NCBI GenBank assembly: GCA_016704305.1
Contig: JADJAL010000029.1
Span: 50,919 to 114,918 of the forward strand
From: Haliea sp.
GTDB taxonomy: Bacteria; Pseudomonadota; Gammaproteobacteria; Pseudomonadales; Halieaceae
DNA length: 64,000 nt
Direction of reading: 5' to 3'
Part shown: positions 32,314 to 41,443 of the stretch, one piece after another
How positions within the stretch are numbered: the first letter of the stretch is position 1
Layout of the letters: the number at the start of each line of letters is the position of its first letter
Translations under genes and position numbers: made by a program
The notes under the pieces: model-generated
Told to the model about the DNA's origin: nothing
What the model saw: the letters and a program-made list of their open reading frames with translations, nothing else
The model's database searches: none

Positions 32314-32434
32314 GGAGAATGTGGTTTGTGCTTGTCAGTGGGACGCGCCAAAAAGCGCACATCCATGTGCAGGCTCGGGTGGCGACATCCATGTCGCCAC
32401 ACGGTCCCACTGACAAGCACAAACCACATTCTCC
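32314..32434. repeat. Palindromic element A: 31-bp perfect inverted repeat enclosing two small hairpins
   Basis: Arms at 32314-32344 and 32404-32434 are exactly complementary over 31 bp. Inside lie two smaller palindromes, 32357-32370 (GCACATCCATGTGC) and 32379-32400 (10-bp arms, GTGGCGACAT paired with ATGTCGCCAC around CC), both centred on CATCCATG. The same layout recurs in elements B and C of this window. It lies between liuB and liuD, so in transcripts it would form a long three-part hairpin. Not a simple terminator, as there is no T tract. Confidence 0.9.
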
Positions 32435-32510
32435 TCAGTCCCGAAGCTCATAATGTTTGATCTGAGACACAGGGCCAAAGGCAGTAATGCCTGGGTTTAC
32501 TGCATGCCCA

Positions 32511-32624
32511 GGCCTTTGGTGTGAAGGGGCTATCAGGGACCGTGTGCGGCCATGGATGGCCGCACGCGAGCGCACATGGATGTGCTTGTAGCGTGTCCCG
32601 GATAGCCCCTTCACACCAAAGGCC
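32511..32624. repeat. Palindromic element B: inverted orientation, different arms, same core
   Basis: Arms at 32511-32540 and 32595-32624 pair over 29 of 30 positions, with one A/G mismatch at 32535/32600. The core is in reverse orientation relative to element A: 32544-32565 (10-bp arms, GTGCGGCCAT paired with ATGGCCGCAC around GG) and 32572-32585 (GCACATGGATGTGC). The arm sequence is unrelated to A except for the innermost GGGAC/GTCCC. A further small hairpin (GCCTGGG/CCCAGGC, 32489-32513) abuts the left arm. It ends 50 bp before the liuD start. Confidence 0.9.
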
Positions 32625-32673
32625 GAGAACGTAGCGTACAACTGCCAGAAACAAAGAATTGAGGAAGCAGGCC

Positions 32674-34668
32674 ATGTTTAACAAGATACTCATCGCCAAC
32701 CGCGGCGAAATCGCCTGCCGGATTATCAGGACGGCGCGACGCATGGGCGTGGCCACGGTGGCGGTTTACTCGGACGCGGATCGCGATGCGCTGCATGTGA
32801 AGATGGCGGACGAGGCGATACACATCGGCGCCGCGCCGGTGCGTGAATCGTACCTGCTGGGTGAGCGCATACTCGAGGCCGCGCAGATGACGGAAGCGGA
32901 TGCCATCCATCCGGGTTACGGTTTCCTGTCGGAAAATGCTGATTTCGCGGCGGCCTGCGCCAGACAGGGCGTGGTATTTATCGGGCCGACCAGCGAGGCG
33001 ATCGCGGCGATGGGTAGCAAATCCGCCGCCAAACGCATCATGGAGGAAGCGCGTGTGCCGTTGGTGCCGGGCTATCACGGCGACGCACAGGACGTGGAAT
33101 TTTTGCGCGCAGCGGCGGATGATATGGGCTACCCGGTGCTGCTCAAGGCCACGGCGGGCGGCGGCGGCAAGGGTATGCGGCAGGTGTGGTCGGCAGACGA
33201 GTTCGACGCGGCACTGGCGGCCGCGCGGCGTGAGGCGCTGGCGAGTTTCGGTGACGAGCGCATGCTGGTGGAGAAATACCTCGTCAAACCGCGGCACGTG
33301 GAATTCCAGGTGTTTTTCGACAATTTCGGCAACGGCATCTATCTGGCGGAGCGCGATTGTTCGGTGCAGCGCCGCCACCAGAAAGTCATCGAGGAAGCAC
33401 CGGCCCCGGGCATGACGGAGGAACTGCGCCGTGCGATGGGCGAGACGGCGGTGCAGGCGGCGCGCGCGATTGATTATCGCGGGGCGGGCACGGTGGAATT
33501 CCTGCTGGAGCAGGACGGCAGTTTTTACTTCATGGAGATGAACACGCGGCTGCAGGTGGAGCACCCGGTCACCGAAATGATCACCGGGCAGGACCTGGTG
33601 GAATGGCAGTTGTTGGTGGCCTCCGGGCAGCCGCTGCCACTGGCACAGGAGGCCGTGCAGATTCGCGGTCACGCCTTCGAAGCGCGCGTCTACGCGGAAG
33701 ACCCGGACAACGATTTCCTGCCGGTCACCGGAACGCTGGATTTCCTGCGCCCACCCGAGGAATCCCGTTATGTAAGGGTTGATACCGGTGTCTGCCAGGG
33801 CGACGAGATAAGCGTGTATTACGACCCGATGATCGCCAAGCTGATTGTGTGGGATGAGTCGCGCGAGCGCGCGCTGCAGCGCCTCGGCAGTGCGCTGTCG
33901 GATTACCGCATCAGTGGTACCGTCACCAACCTCGACTTCCTGTACAACCTGGCTACTTGCCGCCCCTTTGCCCTGGCGCAACTTGATACCGGTTTTATAG
34001 AGGAACACCGCGACCTGATTTTCCACGAGCAGAGCCAGGACCTGGCGCGCGAGCTGCCGCTGGCGGCCTTTGCGCTGCTGCTGCACAAACAACAACAGCG
34101 CGCACCCGCATCCTGCATTGATCCGTATTCGCCGTGGCAGAACAACAACGCCTGGCGGCTGAATGAACCGCACATCCACCGCCTGCAGTTGCACTGTCAC
34201 CAGGCGGACCATGTCGTCAACGTGGAGCAGCGCGGCGCACAGTACCGGCTATCGATTGGCGGGCAGGAAACATTGATCGAAGGCAAACTGGACGGTGACA
34301 CACTGCATTTTGAAGTCGGCGGCCACCGCCGGCGCGGCACGCTGGCCCGCACGCACAACAGTTTTACGCTGTACCTGCCGGAAGGCGCCTGCCATTTCCA
34401 TGAAGTGCTGGCCGATACGGGCGAAGCCGACAGTGCCGGCGGCGACAACGCGTTGAAGGCGCCGATGAATGGCACTGTCGTCACCTTGCTGGTGGAAGTG
34501 GGCGCTACGGTTGCCGCCAACACACCGCTGCTGGTGATGGAGGCGATGAAAATGGAACACACGATTCGAGCACCCGGCCCCGGCACCATCCACGCCTTTT
34601 TCTATGCGGCCGGCGACCTGGTGGCCGGCGGCGCGCCGCTGCTCGATTTTGTCCCTGATGAGGAGTAA
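32674..34668 (+). CDS. liuD: 3-methylcrotonyl-CoA carboxylase, biotin carboxylase/biotin carrier (alpha) subunit
   Basis: 664 residues. Biotin-carboxylase domain from the start (FNKILIANRGEIACRI), with the ATP-grasp glycine loop KATAGGGGKGMR, then EMNTRLQVEHPVTEMITG. A central linker domain precedes the C-terminal biotinyl domain, where AMKMEH carries the lysine that BirA biotinylates. The ATG at 32674 has GAGGAAG nine bases upstream. It is 6 bp from liuE and partners LiuB to carboxylate 3-methylcrotonyl-CoA. The gap to liuB (408 bp) holds elements A and B and no liuC. Confidence 0.95.
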   Translation: MFNKILIANRGEIACRIIRTARRMGVATVAVYSDADRDALHVKMADEAIHIGAAPVRESYLLGERILEAAQMTEADAIHPGYGFLSENADFAAACARQGVVFIGPTSEAIAAMGSKSAAKRIMEEARVPLVPGYHGDAQDVEFLRAAADDMGYPVLLKATAGGGGKGMRQVWSADEFDAALAAARREALASFGDERMLVEKYLVKPRHVEFQVFFDNFGNGIYLAERDCSVQRRHQKVIEEAPAPGMTEELRRAMGETAVQAARAIDYRGAGTVEFLLEQDGSFYFMEMNTRLQVEHPVTEMITGQDLVEWQLLVASGQPLPLAQEAVQIRGHAFEARVYAEDPDNDFLPVTGTLDFLRPPEESRYVRVDTGVCQGDEISVYYDPMIAKLIVWDESRERALQRLGSALSDYRISGTVTNLDFLYNLATCRPFALAQLDTGFIEEHRDLIFHEQSQDLARELPLAAFALLLHKQQQRAPASCIDPYSPWQNNNAWRLNEPHIHRLQLHCHQADHVVNVEQRGAQYRLSIGGQETLIEGKLDGDTLHFEVGGHRRRGTLARTHNSFTLYLPEGACHFHEVLADTGEADSAGGDNALKAPMNGTVVTLLVEVGATVAANTPLLVMEAMKMEHTIRAPGPGTIHAFFYAAGDLVAGGAPLLDFVPDEE

Positions 34669-34674
34669 ACAGCC

Positions 34675-35577
34675 ATGACATTGCCAAGCACTGTGCAGCT
34701 GGTCGAGGTGGGCCCTCGCGACGGACTGCAAAACCAAAAGCAGACCATTGCGCTGGCAGCCAAGGTGCAGTTGATCGACGACCTCGCGGACGCCGGCCAC
34801 ACAGTGATTGAAGCCGGCAGCTTCGTGAACCCGAAATGGGTGCCGCAGATGGCCGACAGCGAACAGGTGTTCACCGGCATCACGCGGCGCGCAGGGGTGC
34901 GCTACTGCGCGTTGACGCCGAACCTGCAGGGATTTGAACGCGCGCTCGCCGTCGGCGCGGAAGAAGTCGCCATATTCGCAGCGGCGTCCGAAACGTTTTC
35001 CCACAAGAACATTAATTGCAGTGTCGCTGACAGTTTGCAGCGTTACGAGAAGTTGATGGACGCGGCGCGGCAGCACAACATCGCGGTGCGCGGTTATGTC
35101 TCCTGCGTGCTGGGCTGCCCCTATGAGGGTGATGTCGCGCCAATGGCGGTGGCCGAAGTCACCGGGAAATTACTGGAGATGGGCTGTTACGAGGTGTCGC
35201 TGGGCGACACGATAGGCGTGGGCAGCGCCGGCGGCATGCAACGACTGTTAAGTGAACTGCTTGCACGCTTCAAACCGGCAGACCTCGCCGTGCACTGCCA
35301 CGACACCTACGGACAGGCGCTCAGCAATATCCTGGTCGCGCTGCAGCACGGCATCGCCACGGTGGACACCTCGGTCGCCGGGCTGGGCGGATGCCCCTAC
35401 GCCCCGGGAGCGTCGGGCAATGTCGCCACCGAGGACGTGGTGTACATGCTGCACGGCATGGGCATTGAGACCGGGCTCGATCTGGACAAGCTGATTGCCG
35501 CCGGCAGCCGGATTTCTGCTACGCTGGGCCGGGAAAACGCATCCGCTGTCGCACGGGCGCGCCTTGCATACGCTTAA
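34675..35577 (+). CDS. liuE: Hydroxymethylglutaryl-CoA lyase
   Basis: 300 residues, TIM-barrel of the DRE/HMGL family. It cleaves 3-hydroxy-3-methylglutaryl-CoA to acetoacetate and acetyl-CoA, the final step of leucine breakdown. Signatures: EVGPRDGLQNQ at the N-terminus with the catalytic Arg/Asp, the metal-binding AVHCHDTYGQAL, and GLGGCPYAPGASGNVATED carrying the active-site cysteine loop. Follows liuD by 6 bp with no promoter visible between. Confidence 0.95.
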   Translation: MTLPSTVQLVEVGPRDGLQNQKQTIALAAKVQLIDDLADAGHTVIEAGSFVNPKWVPQMADSEQVFTGITRRAGVRYCALTPNLQGFERALAVGAEEVAIFAAASETFSHKNINCSVADSLQRYEKLMDAARQHNIAVRGYVSCVLGCPYEGDVAPMAVAEVTGKLLEMGCYEVSLGDTIGVGSAGGMQRLLSELLARFKPADLAVHCHDTYGQALSNILVALQHGIATVDTSVAGLGGCPYAPGASGNVATEDVVYMLHGMGIETGLDLDKLIAAGSRISATLGRENASAVARARLAYA

Positions 35578-35589
35578 TCAGAGAACGAC

Positions 35590-35934
35590 ATGACACACGG
35601 CCCGGGTTCATTACTGCGCAACACCGCTGCCACCCTGATGTGCCTGAGCGGCATCGGCCAGTTTGCCACGCTGTGGTTGCGGGAGCTGACCGGCACGGCA
35701 CTGGTCGATGGGTTGTGGGGCACGGTGTACGTGATCGTCGGCATCGGCCTGTACGGACACTCACGATTTTCCGTGTACATGGGCATGGTCGTTCCCGCCG
35801 CGGCCATCGGCCTGCTGCTGTACACGATGCCAATGCCCGAACAACTCTATACACTGCGCGCCGCTGTCGATGTGACGATTATCCTTCTCTGCGCCGTCGT
35901 GTTGTGGGAGTCGCGTCATCACCCCAGCGTGTGA
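35590..35934 (+). CDS. Small four-helix integral membrane protein, unknown family
   Basis: 114 residues made largely of four hydrophobic segments (roughly 10-28, 38-55, 62-82 and 88-107) with short polar loops. No motif that names a function. It starts 12 bp after liuE on the same strand, so it is probably read with the liu genes, and it is followed by yaeQ at 33 bp. Confidence 0.7.
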   Translation: MTHGPGSLLRNTAATLMCLSGIGQFATLWLRELTGTALVDGLWGTVYVIVGIGLYGHSRFSVYMGMVVPAAAIGLLLYTMPMPEQLYTLRAAVDVTIILLCAVVLWESRHHPSV

Positions 35935-35967
35935 GTTATCCCATTACTGCAAGGACGTGTCGCTACC

Positions 35968-36507
35968 ATGGCGCTAAAGCCCACCATTTACAAAGCCCAG
36001 ATCGAGCTGGCGGACAGCGATCGCAACTGTTTTGAGTCGCTCTCGCTGACACTGGCAAGGCATCCATCGGAAACACTGGAGCGCATGGTCGCGCGCCTGC
36101 TGGCCTACTGCCTGCTCTGCACGCGCGGCCTGGAATTTACCAAAGGCATCTCGACGGCGGACGAACCCGACCTGTGGGTACACAGCGATCACGGCGATAT
36201 CGAGCACTGGATTGAAGTGGGCCATCCGGAGCAACCGCGCCTGCGCAAGGCCTGCGGACGCGCGCGCCAGGTGAGCGTGTATGCGTTCGCCAAAAGCACG
36301 CCTACCTGGTGGAAACTGAACGGCGCTGAGATCGGCGCGCTGCCGCGCCTGCAGGTTTGGCAATTCGAGTGGGACGAGATCCAGGCTGCTGCTGCAATGC
36401 TGGACCGCACGGTGCAGCTCAATGTCAGCATCGTGGGCGGTATGATCTATCTGGATAATGGCAGTGCGTCTACCAGCGTTGAACCGAAACTGCTGACGCC
36501 CTCCTGA
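35968..36507 (+). CDS. yaeQ: YaeQ family protein
   Basis: 179 residues, normal length. The opening (ALKPTIYKAQIELADSDRNCF), the LARHPSETLERMVARLLAYCL segment and the VEVGHP-like EVGHPEQPRLRKACGRA match YaeQ, a PD-(D/E)XK-nuclease-like fold. The E. coli member was reported to affect RfaH-related haemolysin expression, but its molecular activity is not established. Last plus-strand gene before a convergent pair. Confidence 0.9.
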   Translation: MALKPTIYKAQIELADSDRNCFESLSLTLARHPSETLERMVARLLAYCLLCTRGLEFTKGISTADEPDLWVHSDHGDIEHWIEVGHPEQPRLRKACGRARQVSVYAFAKSTPTWWKLNGAEIGALPRLQVWQFEWDEIQAAAAMLDRTVQLNVSIVGGMIYLDNGSASTSVEPKLLTPS

Positions 36508-36548
36508 AGGCCGCGCTGGCTACACGGCGAGGTTTCGGCGTCATCGGT

Positions 36549-37406
36549 CTATTTTTGCGGAAAGACCAGCGTGTAAGTCAATCGGGCGCCCCATCCCTCG
36601 GGACCCACGCCCTCCGGTGTATCCGCGTAGTAGCTCGTCCCCACTTGCAGCGACTGGATTTGCGCCGACCTTGAAAACCTGTGTAACCATCAGGTTGATC
36701 GGGACTGACCAGTCATTGCTCTCCCAGTTGTAGGTCGACTCGGTATTCAGGGCGAAACTCGTGTGGGTGGCCGTCGTGTACACCAGAAAGGGCTGCAGGA
36801 ACGTCGCGTCGACATCAGTGTCGTCGCCATTGCCTGCGTACGACCACAAATGGTTTGCCAGCATGCCGTAAGTCCACCCGTGTTCCTGTTTGAGAGCAAC
36901 AGCGGTCGGGCCCGCCGACCATTTCTCGGCACCCAGCAAATCATCCGTTGCAGTGCGCAGCGACAGGGCGGGCCCCACGCCCCAGGTCCAACCGTCCGCC
37001 AGTGCCGTGGGTGAAAAGAACAGGCTCTGCAACACGTCGCCCACGCCGCTCTCGTCATTGCCGGGGAACATCCTCCAGTTTGATGACAGGCACGATGGTC
37101 GGAAATAAGATTCCAGTCCGCGTTCAGGTGAATGGGGATCACCGGCTGGACATTCAGCACGTAGCTTTCGCCGTCTTTGGTCGGGCCGAGGTCTTTCGCG
37201 TAATTAAGCTGCAGCGGTACGCTGATCAACGCGGCGATGGGATTATTCAATTGCCTGGCAATCTCGGCCGTCTCGTTCGCGGCGACCGACGTTGTATCGG
37301 CTGACCTTGTATCGGCTATGGCTGCAGCGCCAAAGCCAGCGGTGAGCAGCATCGCTACGCCAATCAATACCCTGCCGGGCCGGTTATCCAGAGTTTTGCT
37401 ACTCAT
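36549..37406 (-). CDS. Outer-membrane transporter-like beta-barrel protein (frame interrupted)
   Basis: About 285 residues from the ATG at 37406, which has AGGAACCC upstream. A signal peptide (about 1-32) precedes NNPIAALISVPLQLNYAKDLG, then alternating strands (WTWGVGPALSLRTATDD, WTYGMLANHLWSYAG, STYNWESNDWSVPINL) typical of the porin-like family often labelled 'transporter' or, misleadingly, 'neuromedin U'. Breaks near 37085 and 36650 interrupt the frame; the restored C-terminus ends in YTLVFPQK. Transported substrate unknown. It lies 47 bp downstream of the HAD phosphatase gene on the same strand, so the two may be read together. Confidence 0.75.
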
Positions 37407-37452
37407 CGTAGGGTTCCTGATGAATGGAGATCGGGTTAAATCATGAATTTCC

Positions 37453-38500
37453 CTAACGATCATTTCTCAAAGGCAAGATTTGTTTCCAGTCATCCTTCAT
37501 GCTGATGACGATCCATCCGTCCTTCTTCGCTTTGTCGTAGAGCTCTTGCGTGAAGTTGCCGACCTTGGTCGCGGGCAGTCCCTGCGCGGGGCCGTAGGCA
37601 TATTCACGTTTTGCATCATCGTGCAGCAGCAGCAACGACAAGCGCGCGCCGTCACCCGATTTGGTGTACTCCAGCATCTGCTGGTCGCCGGTGGAATTGC
37701 CGAACGCAATGTGGGGCTGCCGCCCAATCATGGCGATGGATGGCCTCGGGCTTACCCGCATCGTTGTCGTTCACCAGCAGCTTGGGTTCTTTGGTCAACT
37801 GCGGCTTGCCGTCGATGTCGTAGCCATAGCTCGTGCCGACCGCGCTGCCCACCACCTGTTCCGGCGGGATGCCATAAACCGTTTCGGAATACTGGCGCAC
37901 GAAGTCCTGGCCGCCGCCGGTGACGATGTAGGTTTTGTAGTCATTGGCACGCAGGTAAGCCAGCACTTCCTGCATCGGCAGGTAGGTCAATTCGGTATAG
38001 GGCTTCTTCCAGCGCGGGTCCTTCGCCGCAGCAAGCCATTGCTTAGCCTGGGCACTGAACGTATCAACCGACATGCCGGTCAATGTCGCCATGGCCAGCT
38101 TTTCCAGGTCGGGCATAGTCAACTTTGCAACTGCGGCTCTGTCGCCCTTGAGTATCTCCAGCACTATTGAGTAGGGGGCGACCGTGGCCAGCTCCGGATT
38201 GGCTTTTACCAACGCCGGTACGCTCTCGAGCACGTACATTACCTGCGAGTACATCGGCTGCTCGACCCACAGCGTGCCATCCTGGTCGAAGGTGGCGATG
38301 CGCTCGGCGGGCGGCACGAAGTTCGGGCTGCTCTCTGTCGTGGTGTCCTTCACAAAGTCCAGGATTGCCTGTTTTGCGGCACCGTCGTTCCAGGACGACA
38401 GCGGTTCGGTTTGAGCTTGTGCCTGCAGGCCGAAAACGAGCAGCGTCGTCAAGGCCAGAATTCGGGTAAATATCGAGAACAAGTGAGCGATGTTTTGCAT
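37453..38500 (-). CDS. Secreted HAD-superfamily phosphatase (frame broken near 37750)
   Basis: About 348 residues starting at the ATG at 38500 (GGAGGG upstream), with a signal peptide of roughly 30 residues. HAD motif I is ATFDQDGTLWV, motif II is YIVTGGGQDF, and motif III/IV follow in KLLVNDND and AFGNSTGDQQML after the frame break. These fit periplasmic nonspecific acid phosphatase-like HAD enzymes. The gene follows the arylsulfatase by about 95 bp and precedes a transporter-like barrel, so this could be an ester-scavenging set (inferred). Confidence 0.8.
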
Positions 38501-38595
38501 AAACTCCCTCCAAATGGGTTTAAAAAAGGCGCCTTTTCGGGCCGCCTGTTTAACAACTCGCGCATGGATTACCGCGCGCCTTGAGTTACCACTTA

Positions 38596-40088
38596 CTAGT
38601 CTCCATGGGAGCGGGTCCTCTTCATTTGTTCCTGTACCTCCGTGAGCACCTGGGCCAGGCTGTACGATGCAGGGGACTGCAGCGCCCCCCATCAGGCCAC
38701 CGGTCGCGGCCTCGGATGCCATCGCGAAATAGATCTTCCAGTTCTTGTAGCGCACTGCCGATGGAACAGGGCCGGCGTAATAGAAGAAGGTATCGCGTGC
38801 CGATTTGTCCGACTTGCCGGTCAGATAGGCAAGCTGGTTGACCCCTGCAGCTTGGTCTTGACGATGCCGGGATACTTGCCCGCCATGATCTGCTTGTTGA
38901 GGTCGTTGCCCTTGGCGCCGCCGGCAATTTCGACAAGCGTCGGCATCCAGTCATACGAAGCGAACATCTCGTTCAGGACCGTGCCCGGTTTGATATGGCC
39001 CGGCCAGCGGATCAACGCCGGAGCCCGCATGCCGCCTTCCCAGGTGGTCAGCTTGCCGCCCTTGAAGGGCGTGTTGCCGCCGTCGGGGTAGGTAATAACT
39101 TCGGCGCCGTTATCGGTGGTGAAGACGACGATGGTGTTGTCGAGCTCGCCCATATCCTCGAGCTTTTTCAGCACGTAGCCGATGTTGTCGTCCATCTGCT
39201 TCATGCCGGCTTCATTGACACCCCAGTCCTTGCCACCTGGCGTACCTACCATCGCCATGTACTTGTCGTTCAGCATGGTGGTGATGTGCATGCGCGCCGG
39301 GTTGTACCAGACGAAGAACGGCTTGTCGGTCTTCTCGGGGTCATTGCGTTCCAGGAAATCGATGACCTTGGCCGAGATTTCCTCGTCCACGCCCTCCGAA
39401 CGTTCCAGCGTCAACGGGCCCTCGTCCTTGCAAGACTGGTTCGCTTCTGTACCGTCGGAGGACGTACAGGCGAGTACCGGTCGCGGCGGCGTCATGCACA
39501 ACGTGGTTTTCGCATCCACAGATCCAGGCGGATCGGTAAGGCCCTTGACCGGCGTGTTCTTGCACGGCGCCACAATGGCCTGCACCGTCGGCGAGCTGTT
39601 AATGTCGGGGAAGCTCACGCCCTGCATGGCATCAAGGTGGTAGAGGTAGCCCCAGAACTCCTGGAAACCGTGCGCCGTGGGTAGTGACGCCGAGTGGTCC
39701 CCCAGATGGTTCTTGCCAATTCACCGGTGGTATAGCCCAGGTCTAGCAGAATTGCTAGGTGGCGTGCCGGGCTGCAGGAAGGCGGGCTGCCGGGCGTTGC
39801 GGGGGGGATCATGCCGGCGCGGCGTCTGCCGGTGAAAGGCGGTGCGCCCGGCCGTACAGCTTTGCTCGGCGTAATAGGTCATGAATTTCGCACCTTCCTT
39901 GCCGATGCGATCGATGTTCGGCGTTTCACCGACCATCAGGCCCTGGTGATAAATACTCGGCTGCATCCAGCCGATGTCATCGCCATGATAAAGAGAATGT
40001 TCGGCTTTTCGCTCGCCGCCTGCGCAACACAAGGCAGTGCTACCGCCAGCGCCGTACCCGCCAGCAATTTCTTCCAATTAGCTTTCAT
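38596..40088 (-). CDS. Arylsulfatase-like secreted sulfatase (several frame interruptions)
   Basis: About 497 residues after bridging. ATG at 40088 with GGGAG upstream; signal peptide to about residue 25. The alkaline-phosphatase-type sulfatase start EKPNILFIM is followed by GDDIGW, and the formylglycine site is CTAGR, matching the C-x-(P/A)-x-R rule with the Cys that a formylglycine-generating enzyme would modify. Later metal-site segment VVFTTDNGAE and GGKLTTWEGGMRAPALIRWPG are clear. Breaks near 39990, 39800, 39700 and 38850. A sulfate ester is the expected substrate, identity unknown. Divergent from a LysR regulator. Confidence 0.82.
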
Positions 40089-40380
40089 GTATTGAACTCC
40101 CGATAAGAAAAAGGAAACTACAAAGGTGCCACAGCAAGAAACGCAAGCCCCAGAATTCGAACAGCCTACCAGCGTGTTCCCGTTCCTCGACTCCCCACGT
40201 GCGTTGATCTGGGACAATCTCGTACCAAGGCTGCGCGCCTGGCGCGGGTAAATCAACGGCTGCTGTTCGCTGCGGCTGAGCAGAAATCCGCGCGAACACG
40301 AATTGGGGCCAACGGACACTAGCAGCCAAGTTACATTCATGCAAATATGCAAAAATCTAACTATCGATAACCTATAAGCT

Positions 40381-41349
40381 ATGGTCGTAACAGGAACGCG
40401 TCTCAAGCACTTGCTCAGCGTCACCAAGCATGGCCACTTCGGGCTCGCCGCTGATTCCCTGAAGATTTCCCAGCCGGCGCTATCAAAAAGCATCCTGGGG
40501 TTCGAAACGGCGCTCGGTGTCAAGCTGTTGGACCGGTCGCGCAGCGGCGTGGTGCTCACCGTGTTTGGTGAACTGGTGTTGCAACACGGCAACGCCATCC
40601 TGCACGAGCAGGCGCAACTGCTGCGTGAGATCAAGCTGCTTGCGAATCTGGATATCGGTGTCGCCAGGGTGAGCTTCGGACCTTACCCAAGCGTAGTCTC
40701 CGGCTATGCGGCCGCCGCCCGCATGCTCGCCCTGCACCCGAACCTGCGTCTGTCACTGCATGTCGAGGACTGGCGCAATGTCATCGACGTTGTGCTCGCG
40801 GAACAGTCAGATTTCGGGGTTGCGGAGATCGGCGGATGGGAGACAGACCATCGATTGGCCACTGAATTATTGGGAGAGCACCGCGCGCGCGTCTTCTGTC
40901 GGCCTGGGCACCCGCTCCTCGGCAAGGGTCCAAGGACGCTGGAGCACCTTTGCGCGTTTCCATGGGCGGCCACGCGGTTGCCGAAGCGAGTAGCAGACCA
41001 TTTTCCACCTGGAAACCATCCAGCCGGACACATCGACCCCTTGAATGGCGATTTTGTACCCGCAATTGAACTCAACGTGCCCATGCGGCTGGGGCAATTC
41101 ACTGCCGGGACAGACGTGCTTGTGCTCGCCAACCTGGCGCTGCTGGAGAAGGAACTCGAAGCCGGCGAGGTCGTACCCGTGCCGGGCTTCACCACCTTCA
41201 GCAGGTATGGCTTTGTTCACCTGCAAACACGTTCGATCTCACCGGCGGCGCAGGCGTTCATGGACGAGATTCGCGCTGTGGAAGCCGAGTTCGTGGCGCG
41301 CGAGGAAAGCCTTGCTGTCCGTTACCGAACTGAATTGGGTATTGGGTAG
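40381..41349 (+). CDS. LysR-family transcriptional regulator
   Basis: 322 residues. N-terminal winged HTH (TRLKHLLSVTKHGHFGLAADSLKISQPALSKSI is typical LysR, given here only as the family pattern at residues 6-38) followed by a periplasmic-binding-like effector domain. The gene faces the arylsulfatase across a 292-bp gap, the usual layout for a LysR regulator and its target. A TATAAG box lies 2 bp before the ATG, so either the transcript is leaderless or the box serves the opposite strand. Effector unknown. Confidence 0.88.
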   Translation: MVVTGTRLKHLLSVTKHGHFGLAADSLKISQPALSKSILGFETALGVKLLDRSRSGVVLTVFGELVLQHGNAILHEQAQLLREIKLLANLDIGVARVSFGPYPSVVSGYAAAARMLALHPNLRLSLHVEDWRNVIDVVLAEQSDFGVAEIGGWETDHRLATELLGEHRARVFCRPGHPLLGKGPRTLEHLCAFPWAATRLPKRVADHFPPGNHPAGHIDPLNGDFVPAIELNVPMRLGQFTAGTDVLVLANLALLEKELEAGEVVPVPGFTTFSRYGFVHLQTRSISPAAQAFMDEIRAVEAEFVAREESLAVRYRTELGIG

Positions 41350-41443
41350 GGGATAGAGGCTTGCACAGACGGCCCCAGCTCTACTCAGCAGGTGATTCAC
41401 GTTGGCGCGAGCATTGGATCAGTTGGAGACTTACACGGATATC

